Source: Symsagittifera roscoffensis
Taxonomy: Eukaryota; Xenacoelomorpha; Acoela; Convolutidae
Assembly: GCF_963678635.1 (NCBI RefSeq)
Contig: NC_087064.1
Span: forward strand, 57,608,338 to 57,672,337
DNA: 64,000 bases
Direction: 5' to 3'
Positions 26,986 through 38,300 of this stretch are shown here, piece by piece. Position 1 is the first letter of the stretch; each line of letters starts with the position of its first letter. Both the position numbers and the translations under genes were made by a program. A model generated the notes under the pieces. The model saw only the letters and a list, made by a program, of their open reading frames with translations, did no database searches and was not told where the DNA came from.

Positions 26986-27500
26986 TCAGCTCGAAAAACT
27001 TTCAGTGATATGATCACTTAATGCAAAAATAGGGCACATTTTGCTTGAATTTAAGAAAGAATTACTTCTTAGCAGTTTTTGTTCAATTGACATTATTTTT
27101 ACTGGATACGGGTATCCTGGTTTGTTGCTGAAGTCTAACATATCCTTGGTAGTTTTTATCAGAAGGAGCAATTTATATTTGTATCTTCCATACTTCCTAT
27201 GACACAAAGGTTTGCAAATTGATTTTCCATGACGTCGATGATTTTGAATATGCTCTACGAATAACAGCAACAACATACTTAAGCCTTGCAATGTCGTTGA
27301 TACAAAAACGTCACGCCAATTGTTAATCTGTGATATGTTTCTTGAAGGTTGTAGCGAGGGACAACTGAAAATTAGGTGTTCGAATGTTTCGCATTCTAAA
27401 TTAAAAAAGAAACTTTCGGGAGCATTCTCAAGAAACAAAAACCACCGCTTTTCTCGATCTTTAAAAACAGCGTACGCGAGTTTATAAAGAAATTTTTTTC
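26986..27500 (-). pseudogene. LINE ORF2 C-terminal zinc-binding tail, fragment
   Basis: Remnant of a non-LTR retrotransposon reverse-transcriptase protein. In the minus frame a KLAYAVFKDREKRWFLFL stretch is followed by a Cys, then CETFEHLIFSCPS near 27360-27400. This is the zf-RVT order (hydrophobic helix, Cys, E-T-x-E-H-L-x-x-x-C-P) seen at the C-terminus of many LINE ORF2 proteins. The open frame runs about 150 residues, and the catalytic domain upstream is missing. Confidence 0.5.
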
Positions 27501-28260
27501 CCAGACATCAAGCATTGAATTTTTCCAAACTTTGCCTGTAAATTTAATCAATTCTTCTTCTGAACAGAGATAATGGTTTGCAATGAAAATTACAGTTTTG
27601 TAAGCAGAATAATAAACATCTCGAGATTTTGTCTGCTGTGTTACGATTTCAGCACAGGCTCTTTTTTGAATAAAATGAATGATTTTAATTGAAATTTTCT
27701 ATTAAGCTCCCCCTATAAGCAAGGTGACTGAAAATAATTGAAGCATGGATTATTGGCGCTTCCTCTCATTAGTCGCAGTTTTTTCAATTTATCTTTAGTT
27801 TATCTAGCCTTTACATGCATTTTTCTTTAATTTTCAATTGACGCTCTGTTCAAAATTATTTCAAAAAAAAATGCAACAGTGTATGTTTTCATTGTCCGAT
27901 TAAAGACGTGTGAGCTTAATTATGAAACTAACATTGAAAAGTAATTCGGTTTTTATGAGAAGGTGCTGGGTCACAAATGACCAAGCAGCTAGTTGCAATT
28001 AATCGACCCATATAATCAGACAAAAGTTTTACATATCAGGTATAATTAACTCAAAAACCAGAAACTTGCAGTTTTTTTCCTTAACTGAAATGAATTGAAC
28101 ACTAGATCTTCGTGCTCGTCGGCACATGGACTTCGACCGCAAGTAAACGTAATGAAATTTCCTCCCCTTTGCTTCACTGTATTGTCCATACGCAGAACAA
28201 AACCAAGCTGATGCTGTCTCCAACCGCAGTGATGTAACTATAGTTTTTTGTGAATTCATG
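27501..28260. other. Intergenic, no supported gene
   Basis: No coding signal; short frames only. Confidence 0.35.
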
Positions 28261-28547
28261 TGGAGGAAAGGTTAACCAATCTGACTTTACGAAATTTGCT
28301 GAAATCTTTGGCAAAGTTTGTGAAAAGAAAAAAACAGGCCGAAAATGCCGTATTTTGGCACCCAAAAAATGCGTTTTTCGGCGCACGCTTACCTCTCAAA
28401 TTTTTTATTCACAGGCGCCCTCAACAAAATAATACGGGTTGGTCGGCCAAAACTGGATGTCTATAAAAGAAACAAAAGGGGACCCTTCGTTGGTGAAAAG
28501 ATCGAATCTTTGGAAGGAGGGCGATCTTCTCCCTAAATCCGCCCCTT
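28261..28547. mobile_element. hAT-type MITE remnant, one end only
   Basis: Interior blocks (CCCAAAAAATGCGTTTTTCGG, GGCGCACGCTTACC-TC) and the end CCCTAAATCCGCCCCT match the 22723-23157 family. The CAGGGG left end is missing. Overlapping short open frames here are artefacts of this repeat. Confidence 0.6.
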
Positions 28548-28654
28548 ATATGTTCAAATCTGTTTTAATTAGGCGTCATATGGTTCATCTGACTCGACGA
28601 ATTTTTCTGAGATTCAATGTAATTTTCCTTCGTTAAACTTCCAGTTCGGTTTTT

Positions 28655-28920
28655 TAGCGCCTTTGTGTTCAAAAATGTGTTCGACCTAAGGGCTGCATCG
28701 TCATTGAAAACTTGAAAGTTTGAGATTGAATTGTGTTGCAGTAGGTTCCCATATTTCAAATTTTGCATTATTTTATAAAGTCACTGACTTGATACTGTGT
28801 AATATTTGATATCTTTGAGTTTCTTGATATTGTGTAATATTTGATAGCTTTAAGTTTATTTGGAAAAAAACGCGGTAAAAAAATTATAAAGTTCTAAAAT
28901 CCATTCATGAAGTTGATACC
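28655..28920. repeat. Possible low-coordinate LTR of the BEL/Pao element
   Basis: Contains blocks shared with 33500-33760 in the same orientation: GTGTTCGACC-AAGG-CTG, AACTTGAAA-TTTGA, GTTCCCATATTT-AAATTTTGCAT and TGACTTGAT-CTGTGTAATA. The two blocks flank the Pao coding remains. The order of the first block is permuted between them, so LTR status is tentative. Confidence 0.4.
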
Positions 28921-29520
28921 CACCCATATTTGCAGAGCTTGCAAAGAAAGTTAAAGATTAAATAGTAAGGATAGGGTAATGAATGAACTAAGAAAAAAGA
29001 ATCAAGGTTTAAGGCAGCCAAAAACTGTTCTTTAAGGTCTTCTTCTATGATAGTTGCTGAGATCATACACTTGTTCATCTTGGTTGTGTTAATTTGTTGA
29101 AGTCTGACTTGCATGATAATCATTTTGGTTGATTGTTGATTGCTTACTTTGAAAGTGGGAGAACGCGACTCAACCTGACTACGGGTCGAACTCTGAATCC
29201 GTTATGCGTTTCAGTTTTGCTGTGCGGACGATTAAATCCTGTCCAGGAAGTTTTTCACCGACTTTGTTCAAGTCTGACCATCCGCGGTAATGGTCACAAT
29301 CCGCGGATGGGGGAGGGGGCAAAGTCTTCCAGCAAACAAACCATGTCGGTTGGTTTCAAGATTGAAGTTGAAATTGTCCACTTTGTTCGTTTCTGCTGAC
29401 CGGGTGTATGTTCCCTGAGGAAGCGATTCCAGAAGTTATTCGCGAACAGCCGTGAAGTTTTCCAAGACTTCGAAAGAGATGCTTTTTTGTCCTTGAAGAC
29501 ACAAAGTTGTAGATTTGGAG

Positions 29521-30560
29521 TTACTCGAGCAAGTAAGAAGTGATTTGGAGTGAGCGGCAGGTCATCTTTAGTGTCGTCGGATACTTTGTGAGAGGTCTGG
29601 TATTCCTTGTTGCCTCAGTATCTGTGGTGAGAGATATGAGTGTTGAGTAGGTGAGTGTTCTGGAGCCGATAATTTTGTGCAATACTTGTTTGAAAGTCTG
29701 CACTAATCTTTACCAAAAATCATCGAAATGGGGCTGCTGGAGAGTTGAATTTCTCTTCGATTGTTACGTCCAACAAATTCATGCTTTCCAAAAACTCTTT
29801 CTTATTCTGTAAGTTTTCAAGGCATTTCTTCAGCTCAATATTATAACCGACAATTTTTGTTCCAGAATCAGAGACCGTTCTCAATGGTTTTCCTCGGCGG
29901 GCAATAAAGCGTCTGATGCAGAATAGATTGTTGTCATTTGAGAGACTTGAAGAAATTTTTAGGTGAACAGCTCTGATGACAAGACAGGTGAAGAGTATAA
30001 TGTACGCAGGATACTGTTTACCTTGTAGAACAATCAGAAAGGGTCCAATGCAATCTAATCTAGAAGTTGCAAAGGGATATTGATTTTTAGATGGTAGTTC
30101 AATGGGAAGATCTGACATTTCCCCTCAGAATCCAGAAGTGTTCGTTTGCCAGGGCCATTGATGGTTCTTTTCCGCAGAGAAAATTCAGAATGTGTATCTT
30201 TCGTCGTAACAGTCGAGTGATTGAGTTTTCTCCAGCCAGAATAATTGGCCATCTAACAGATAGTAGCAATGGTGCTCGGGTTAGCCGCCCTCTTGAAAAA
30301 GTGCGCTGAGGTACCATTTGTAGAACTTTCCGAATGCGAATTTTCAATGGGGCTACTATAAACAAGGGGTGACTTAGTGATGCAATGGAATTCAGCAGTT
30401 TTCGATGAGTGGCGAGTCCTAAATGAAGAACTATGATGAAGTTTTTGTATCCGATGAAGAACCAATTTTTGTTGCTATCCAAAATAACACCAAGAATTTT
30501 TCGAAGATGAGGTGTAGCATCACTCTGCGTTACAATAATGGTTGGAGCAGTCAAAATCGG
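29521..30560 (-). pseudogene. BEL/Pao pol: integrase and preceding region, frame-broken
   Basis: Integrase part of a decayed BEL/Pao retrotransposon. The frame at 30118-29720 shows SDLPIELPSKNQYPF, LDCIGPF, FTCLVIRAVHLKISSSL and FIARRGKPLRTVSDSGTKIVG, the typical Pao integrase order with the second catalytic Asp in SDSGT. The frame at 30554-30099 holds the region upstream (THRKLLNSIASL-HPL-IVAPLKIRIRK, then NEHFWILRGN). At least one frame change separates them, so no functional product is expected. Confidence 0.85.
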
Positions 30561-30599
30561 AAAAATTGCTGCTGGAGTTCTTCCACTTGTTCAAATTGA

Positions 30600-31160
30600 A
30601 CCCACCTCGAGACAGGCAACCTCAAGTTACACTCCATCTGTTCAATAGCTTAGTTTACAGTAGCTGAAGAAACGTATAAGTCTTCCTTATAAATCTTCCG
30701 ATTAATAGTTTTGGATGCAGGCGGAAAATCTCTTTGACTGTCTGTCGCACACTTGCAAACGGCATAACATGCTACACAGGGTGAGTCTGTAGCGCCAACT
30801 ACACGTCTGGTATGGTCATGAGTCTCTATTTGGCTGTTTTTTTTTTACAAAGGTACCAAAGATAGGGCCTGTATTTAGGGTTTACAAAAACTTACATTAA
30901 CAGAGCATCTATGCAGAAATAGCTGTTTTGTTCTTTCGGAAGCGAAGAATAAGACCAGTCAAAGTGTATAAAAATCTGGGCCTTTGAGTAGGTTCCAGTT
31001 GAGGGATTTTCCTGGAAAAATGCTGGAAGCATTTGAGACCCTTCTTACTTTCTCAGGTTTTTTGACATTGGTCATCAGATGATGCGGTAAAAACCATGAG
31101 TTTATGGATGTAACGTTGTGAACATCTATTTCATGACTCAGCCGTAATTCTGCCAAAATT
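30600..31160 (-). pseudogene. BEL/Pao reverse transcriptase remnant
   Basis: At 31156-30959 the frame gives SWFLPHHLMTN-KKPEKVRRVSNASS and SLNWNLLKGPDF, the Pao RT fingers. At about 30905-30960 it gives LRFRKNKTAIS, and at about 30660-30820 GATDSPCVACYAV and IYKEDLYVSSATVN, matching the region around the catalytic YxDD box. Here that box reads YKEDL, so the catalytic Asp pair is damaged. Stops and deletions interrupt it. Confidence 0.8.
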
Positions 31161-31509
31161 CAAGTTTTTTTAAAGCCGAATATCTAAATCGTTTCAGCTA
31201 GCCTGCGGTTGTTTGGATTTTCTGCGTATTTTTTTTCAAAATAAATTGACTTGATAGTTACCGTTTACCAATATGCAGGAATTGTAATGGCACTTTTCTC
31301 TGATTTCGAATGATAGGGTTTTGATGACGCTGTTACCGATTATGATTGATTTTTTGTAGTCGATGAAGTTGGGGAAATTAAAATGTTTCAAGTGTAGATA
31401 CCACCTACATATCGCAATGAGTTGAGTAACATCCACTCGAAAAAATCAGAATTGAGGACTATTAAGATATCTTCTAGTAGTAATGTGTTTCGAGTAGCAT
31501 TATAAGTTC

Positions 31510-32572
31510 TTATGTGACCCTCCACTGAAGCAATTTGGACCATTTTGTCTTGTGACATCCAGAAATTGGAAATTTGTGTTTTTTGTTGGTGTCCAAACCA
31601 AGTTCTGTAGCAATTGTTTTTAGTAACAAAGTGAGGGAGCTACCGTTGTCGATAGAAACATTAGAATATATGGTTCTGCCACTGTATGACAGATCATTTG
31701 GTAAGTAGGGTGCTTGACCTGCCCTCTGACAACCAATGGCAGGTCTTTTTGAATTTTTGACTGTATCAGCAGATGGATTGTGAAGAAGCCTGTGGTGCTT
31801 TTTGCCACAATTGTTGGATCGACAAAGCACATTCGATTTGCAGTCAAAAAAATTGTGGTTTCCTTAACAGTTGAAACATGAATGAATTTTTCGTGCATGC
31901 TCTCTCCGTTGCTTTGAATTTAAGGCTTTGAAGTGCACACTTTTTGTAGAGAGGACTGCAAGTGTCTCCACTTGGAAAGGATTATGTAATATTTGAGTGC
32001 GCGCTGAAATTGTTTCTTAGTTAAACTTTTGATCCTCTCCATGATGATCGTCTCTTTAACTATAGTTTTGTCTGCTGTTTCCAGTGAAACCACCAAAGTT
32101 GGAGTTATTTAGAATTTTGAAGTTGCCTGAAAAACTCAAAGATTGATTGCTGGTGTTACGAAAACCAGTTGTAGGCATATCACGACAAGCTCGTGCAAAT
32201 CGTTGAAAACCTTGAGCTAAATCTCTCAAAGAAGGCTGATTGCAACCCAGTGTCGATTGCATTCCAGTTTGACAGGATTCGGAAGTTTTCCAATGCGGTG
32301 TTCAAGTTCGTTGTTGAGCAAATTTCATGATTGAAGCATAGTTGATGGAATTCCTCGACTAAAGTGAGTTGAAAAGCAGAATAATGTGTGTGTGCCTCTG
32401 CTTGAGCCACAGTAGGAGGTTTGAAACTTAAAGGTTTTGCAAAAATGATTTCTATTTCAATTATCAAATTTTTATTGCAGACTTTGAAGAGCAAGTTCAT
32501 ATAAATTGCAAGTTTTGCAACCGCAAGTTTTTTTAGCAGTGAAAATTTTTTTATCGCAATTTTTTTAAGCAA
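31510..32572 (-). pseudogene. BEL/Pao gag and protease remnant
   Basis: The frame at 32262-32056 (LRDLAQGFQRFARACRDMP) and the 32572-32180 frame match the Pao gag region. The frames around 31898-31510 carry a zinc-binding box, CRSNNCGKKHHRLLH, then VSIDNGSSLTLLL, the aspartic protease box with the catalytic D-S/T-G changed to DNGSS. Overlapping frames show a shift inside. This lies upstream of the RT and integrase remains, as expected for one element on the minus strand. Confidence 0.8.
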
Positions 32573-32640
32573 GTTTCTTTAGCAAGTTTCATTAGCAAGT
32601 TTTTTAGCAAGTTTTTTTTAGCAAGTTTCAAGTTTTTCAA
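32555..32640. repeat. Short tandem repeat (TTAGCAAGTTT)
   Basis: Six or so diverged copies of a 10-17 bp unit containing AGCAAGTTT. Confidence 0.8.
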
Positions 32641-32699
32641 ACGACTTTCGATGATAATTGAAATCCAGCAATGAGCTTGATAGAACTCGGGAGAAAACT

Positions 32700-32985
32700 A
32701 TGAACACGCACTGGTTCGAAGCAAAGCGATGATCTAGATAAAGCTCAGGAAAGCCCAACAACTCCGAGAGGCTCGAAGCAAAGAATAAGCTAGATGAAGC
32801 TCGGAGACGCTAAGAACCCTGAGCAGCTTGAAGCAAAGCGATGAAAAAAGATAAAGCTCGAGATAAACTAAGAACCAATTGAGGCTCGAAGCAAAGCGAT
32901 GAGCTCGATAAAGCTCAGAAAAACCCAAAAAATCAGAGAGGCTCGAAGCAAAGCGATGAGCAAGACAAAGCTAGTTAAGTTTTCC
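32700..32985 (+). repeat. Minisatellite, about 57 bp unit, five copies
   Basis: Units share GGCTCGAAGCAAAGCGATGA followed by GATAAAGCTC and a CCCAA-AA-TC-GAG segment. Copies are diverged. Confidence 0.8.
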
Positions 32986-33499
32986 TGTAAAATCTCTCGC
33001 TTCGATTATCAATAATTAAAAAATGATGGACGAATAACACCTTTGTGAATCAAAACTGACGCAATTCACAGTTTCAACTGTTCGAAGATTTTGCGGGCTG
33101 ATAAAAAAAGTCACAATTCAGCGGTTTTTCAATTGAAAAAAAATAACATGAACAAAGAATGTTCATTAAAAATAGTGGTCAATGTAAAGGTTTCTTTAAT
33201 ACAGGGAAAAGCAAAATATCTCCTAATTCAGAACTACACTTCTCTGAACTTTTTCATAAGACATATAAACTGTTAAGTTCACTAGTTGCTCTAATTACGA
33301 AGGCAAAGATGTATTTGAGGGTAAACTGTAGTATAAATTATTGTTATAACGGTTTATATGCGGGTAAAACGTTGTATAGAAACGTTGTAAAATAATACCA
33401 GAGTTGATTTATGCGCTACCAACTAAAACAATTTTTAGGGCGCGAGTATAAGCGCTGAACCTTTTCAGTCCATTATTAGAAGAGTTCAGTCAAAGTATT

Positions 33500-33760
33500 C
33501 CATAAATTTGTAAGGTCTATCATTATTGGAAACTTGAAAATTTGAAATTTATTTGTGTAGCACTAAGTTCCCATATTTGAAATTTTGCATCATTTTCTAA
33601 AATCATTGACTTGATTTTGTGTAATAATTGATTCTTTTAGGCTTCATTGTATGAAGTTGCTGTAAAAAAAAGTAATTAAGTTATTAAATCAATTCGTGGA
33701 ACTGACATCAATAAAGTGTTCGACCGAAGGACTGTTTCGAGATTTAGGGTCCGATGTTGC
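33500..33760. repeat. Possible high-coordinate LTR of the BEL/Pao element
   Basis: Counterpart of 28655-28920 in the same orientation, located upstream of the minus-strand gag. Divergence is considerable, which fits the decayed coding region. Confidence 0.4.
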
Positions 33761-34579
33761 CCGTGTTTTTGAAAATTATCGAGGTCGGTAGTTTAATACG
33801 TTCGCCAAATGGTTCAATAGTATGGCCAAGGATTCTCTAAATCAGTCATAATCAATTTTTGAGATTATATGCAAACACTTTGTCAAAAAATGAAAAATTA
33901 CTTTTACAAAAAAAGACTGAAAAAAATCAATCTCAACTTTTGCCGCACCGCAAAAAAAAAATGGATGTTGAAAACGCGAAGTAGTATGAAATGTTGAAAA
34001 CGCAAGAATGGGTGGTACCAGAGAAGCAAAAAAGGACGAGAGCACTGATTGGAAATTTTTGAGTCGCTGAGAGAGATATATTCAATCGAGAGTCGGTTAA
34101 GAAAATCGAGTCAAGGGAGCCAAAATCTGCAGAATGATACTGCTGGGCACAAATAGCCAAAGAGCAGTGCCATAAACTTGACAACTGAAAAGGAGGTTTT
34201 CGACCTGCTTAACGGGACGGAGTGACAATTGGTTTGACATCAGAAAAAGAAAAAAAACTGACTCGCAGCTGAAAAAAGATGAGATAGAAATGGTATCGAA
34301 GAATTAAGAAACCATATTTCCAAATTTTAAGTTTCAGCACGAAATAGAACACTTGAAACTGCGGATTATCATAAACTATTATCAAAAGTCGGTAAAAAAG
34401 TCATTTAGGCAGTTTCTGCAACTTTTCGTGCGACAGAGGGGTTAAAAAAGATAATTATGTATGATTTTTTAAATACTTATTAGTTGGAATTTGCTTTCTG
34501 GGGACTGTTGTTAATGCTGCACAGGCCCGATTTGGCGCCCGGGCCAAATTTCTGCGTTGACAAAAGATTGTTTTTGTAT
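33761..34579. other. Intergenic, no supported gene
   Basis: AT-rich. Short minus-strand frames at 33842-34184 show no domain. Confidence 0.35.
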
Positions 34580-34755
34580 CATTACGAGGCCAAACTGTGC
34601 ACTGGATATGCGCACAATTTTGTATCTGTATGTTGCTGGATTCCAAAGACCAGTCTTTAAACTTGTTTTAATTTTGTCGGAACGATTAAATAAAATGAAA
34701 GAACAAAAGAAGAACAAAGGAAGCTTCCTTGTTGAGGAATCCGATGACAACTGTA
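34580..34755 (-). mobile_element. Foldback MITE copy interrupted at the Polinton border
   Basis: Starts CATTACGAGGCCAAACTGTG and follows the reverse complement of the 9016-9216 MITE through the GAACAAAAGAAGAACAAAG and TTGAGGAATCCG blocks, then ends where the Polinton target duplication begins. The far terminus is missing. Confidence 0.75.
34750..34755. repeat. Polinton 6-bp target-site duplication (left)
   Basis: ACTGTA, repeated exactly at 53007-53012. Polintons generate 6-bp duplications. Confidence 0.95.
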
Positions 34756-34988
34756 AGTAGTATTGTATCGTGTCCCGGATCCTAAGGGGGGGGTCCTTCC
34801 TAAGGGGGGGGTCCTCACGTAAAGCAAAATCCTAGGAAAGGGGTCCTTAATTTTTTGGAGGACCCCTATCCTAGGATTTTGTAAATGATCGCAAGTTCCC
34901 ACCCCTAAAGTAAAAGACCCCCTCCTTAGGATCTTGTTAAGCTGAGCTCAACAACCGGGACGCGATACAATAATTCCTTCTAATTCCT
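34756..34988 (+). repeat. Polinton left terminal inverted repeat, 233 bp
   Basis: Matches the reverse complement of 52774-53006. About 130 outer bases are near-identical and the inner 100 are clearly diverged. It is also an internal palindrome: TATTGTATCGTGTCCCGG at 34760-34777 pairs with CCGGGACGCGATACAATA at 34955-34972, ATCCTAAG pairs with CTTAGGAT (34925-34932), a central hairpin lies at 34826-34880, and a small cross-arm palindrome at 34934-34954. Confidence 0.93.
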
Positions 34989-35353
34989 TTGAAAGCGGTC
35001 CCTTTTCCCGCGATATTTAAAATTAATCGTCCTAATTCCTGAACTTTTCTTTTTTCGTCCTAGTTTCATGTGGATATAATTTCCTGGCTTTCTTTCTTTC
35101 TTTTCGTCAAAGATTTGTCATGCTATTAAAGTTTGTTATTCAAAACAAGCCTAAGGATTTCACACATTTGTTTGAATTAACACTTGGTTTGCGTCTACTA
35201 GTTTATTTGCCTGAAGCTATTTATGTTAAAACAGTGATTGAGCTCAATACGAGTATTTTATTAGTTGTAAATTGGTAAAAACCAAAACATATACAAGTCG
35301 AAGTATAAAAAGGACGAACAGTAAAAATCATCTGAAAATATATGTTTCAGACT
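34989..35353. promoter_or_regulatory. Left intergenic region with poly(A) signal for polymerase gene
   Basis: No gene. On the minus strand AATAAA at 35262-35257 lies about 92 bases downstream of the polymerase stop codon, a plausible cleavage/polyadenylation signal. Nothing else recognised. Confidence 0.5.
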
Positions 35354-38300
35354 TTAATGTTTATTGTTTTGGTTTTCTTTGCGCTGTTTTTTAGATGGTC
35401 GTTCCTCTGAAGCTTCAGATAAAATAAATGGGTTTTTTATAGGGGGACGTTCACGGACTCGGCTACTAGAAGCTTCTTCTTCTTCTTGTAGCTCTGCTTC
35501 TGAGTAGGGCCGCTGTAAAAATCCCCAATCCGGAAGTGTAAAATCGGGAGAACTGTTATCAGTTTCATTGTATGAGTTGGCCCACTCGGTGTCTATGTAA
35601 ATGTCTTCTAGAAAAGCATTTTCTTCAGCGGCTTTATGGCCAAAGGGCACTGTCGAAATTCCGTCGAAAAGTAGAAAACGTTTTGAGTCGAATGGTGATA
35701 ATGCAAGTTTGTTTTGTTTCACTGTCATATTGGTGTGACCTTTCGAAACTATATTATAGTTGTACACTCTCATTGTTTTTCCAGTGAATAATGTGTCCCT
35801 GAAGGTTTGGTGGACCAGTTCTCTCTGTGCACTCCGTTTAATTCCTTTGGCACTCAATTTTTGAGTGCCTTCTAAACAGAAGCAAAATTTTTATTCTTTT
35901 CTACAACGTTGGGGATAGCTTCATTTCACTTCAGCAACTCAATTTATACCGAACAAAATTTGATTCATTTTACCAAAAAAGAGCAGAAGACTCTAAATTA
36001 TCATTAAAAAAGAGGAAAAAAGAGGGAATAAGTTGTCAGATAAATCAACGTTTAGGCAACATTGTATAATGTTGCCTAAATCAGCTAAATGCCCAGAGTT
36101 TAATGCAACAAATTAAGGGGTGTAGGTAGGTTGGTGGTGGTATTTTTGTTCTGTAAAAGGTAGGAATGGGGGGTGGAAGGGTGGCTTAAATTTTATTTAC
36201 CATTAAGGACGACCGAATATAGTTTCGGTTTTAGGGCGATGAATTCTCTGATCGGCTTCCCACCAGTCTCGTCTTTGAACTTCAGCACAACTTTCTTGTT
36301 GGTATCCTCGAACAAGAAATGGTCCTTATCGTAATTTGAAAAGTCGAAATCAGCTTTTATTTTCTCCAAGTCTCGGTAAACGTCATCAGTTTTTATAGCG
36401 TAAATAAAACTATCCGTGTCGGAGTAAAGGAGTTCCAAGTTTAGATTTGGTTTCTTTTTTTGATAATGAAACTGAAACATGAAGCGCTTGGCGAGGTCTA
36501 GGATGGTTGCACCAACTATCATAGGTTTATCCCACAATATTTTTGTTACTGAAAAGCTAATTGTGGCTAATTGATCGTCAATGATTTGAAAGCTTTTCAT
36601 TGTGCTCAGAGCTGTTTTTTGTAAAAGTTCTCTCTCATTCCTTACAATCTCCAGCTTCTTTCTTCCTAACTTAGACTCCATTGTCTTACCGAAAGCTGAA
36701 TTAACAATTAGCTTGTAGAAGTTCTCCTGGAATTTATTTACCGCGGCTTTTCGTAGGCGGGTGTTGAGGTCGACAAAGGGTGCCATCCAGTGACTTTGGC
36801 GGAACTGAAGAACTTTTCCGAGGTGAGTTATTTTCATTCCCAGCTCATGGTACAATTTTAGGGTAAGGTAGTGCAAAACATAACCTTCTTTAGGATGCAA
36901 GGTCTGTAGAAGCTTTGGCACTTTTGGCAGTGTGGTGATTCCCAATTTTCCCAACATGTCGACTTGCTCGTTGCTCATTGCATCGATGTCCACTACTTCA
37001 CGAGAGGGGGCAAGGGGGTAATCAGCAAAGAAGTCGTGAAGCTCTTCGGGTATGGTTAAATTGACTTCAACTATATAACCCCACTCTGAGGTTTCGCTGG
37101 TGAGCAGTATGTCTGCCAGACTTTTTTCAACTATTGAAAAATCGTTTAAGGGCAAAGGGCAGTGTTTCATTATCCCCCCGTACAAATTGTTTGCATCAAT
37201 ATTGAGGATGTAGCTTGATGGTTCTGAGGGCGAAAAATCGTCGAGGTATTTATTGTTTGCTTTGTAAAATCGGCGCGCGTAAACCGACGACATGCCTCCT
37301 CGTATCATTCGCTGCACAAGGTCTAGATGTTCACGGTCCGTTAAGAGTTTCAGTTCGGGCTTACAAACTTTTAGAAAGGCGTCCCCGGAAAGGTTACTTG
37401 CCGTGAAGTAACAGGCGCAATCCAGCCCGTATGTTTGATAGCAAACTTCACGAAAAGCTTCGAAAACGGAAGCAAGCAATAGCACATCTGTAGTCAAGTA
37501 CAAGTCGTGGTAATCACCAAGTGAGCCACACTTCAGTTCGGTGAAAACTTTAAGGGCATGATTGTACTCGCTTCTTGAAACACTCACATCCCCTCCTGTT
37601 AGACTATTTTTCCACATTGATCGTGGGGGAAGGCGAGTTTCTCGGAATTTTTCGAATGAGTTGAAGTATGAGTAGGGGTAATGCCCTTTCTGTTTCAACA
37701 AACTGACTTTTTCACGTGAGTGGCCGAGTTTTTCAAAATAGTTCTCCAGCAGAAAAAACTTTTCGTTGGGCAAATTATCGACAAGTTTTGCCAACGATGC
37801 TAGCATGAACCTATACGAATCGATGAATCTCAGATTTTCGTAGAGTTTTTTGATTTTTCCGTTTTTGTCCGTGTACGTCTTTATGTAGACTGAGATTGTC
37901 AAGGATATATATTTTTCTTCAGATGCGGGTATTACGGAAAAAGTGTTTTCCGAATCGCTTTTTGCCAGCGCTTTGATTATAAAGTGTAAATCATAATTTG
38001 ACAAATTATGAGCTACCACTGGAATGTAATTTGTTGTTTTTCTATTAACGTTACACTCATTGTGTGCCCAACCCAGAAACTTGTTGGTGTAATGGCAATG
38101 ATCAAGTACCACTTGATCATTGTCGGAAAAATCATTCTCGCATATCCAACAAATTGTAGCATCTTCCCGTTCCTGGTCTGTTATACCAGTGAAAGTGTAA
38201 TATTTCCTTTTTTCTACGTAAATTTGTCTCGCTAACGATTCAAGGGAGCTAATTAGCTCTTCCATCACATTCGGTCCTCTTTTAAGCTCAAACTTTAACA

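Noticed and set aside
28029-28768. Several short overlapping frames
   Set aside because: They cover a decayed hAT MITE and flanking AT-rich DNA on both strands without any domain.
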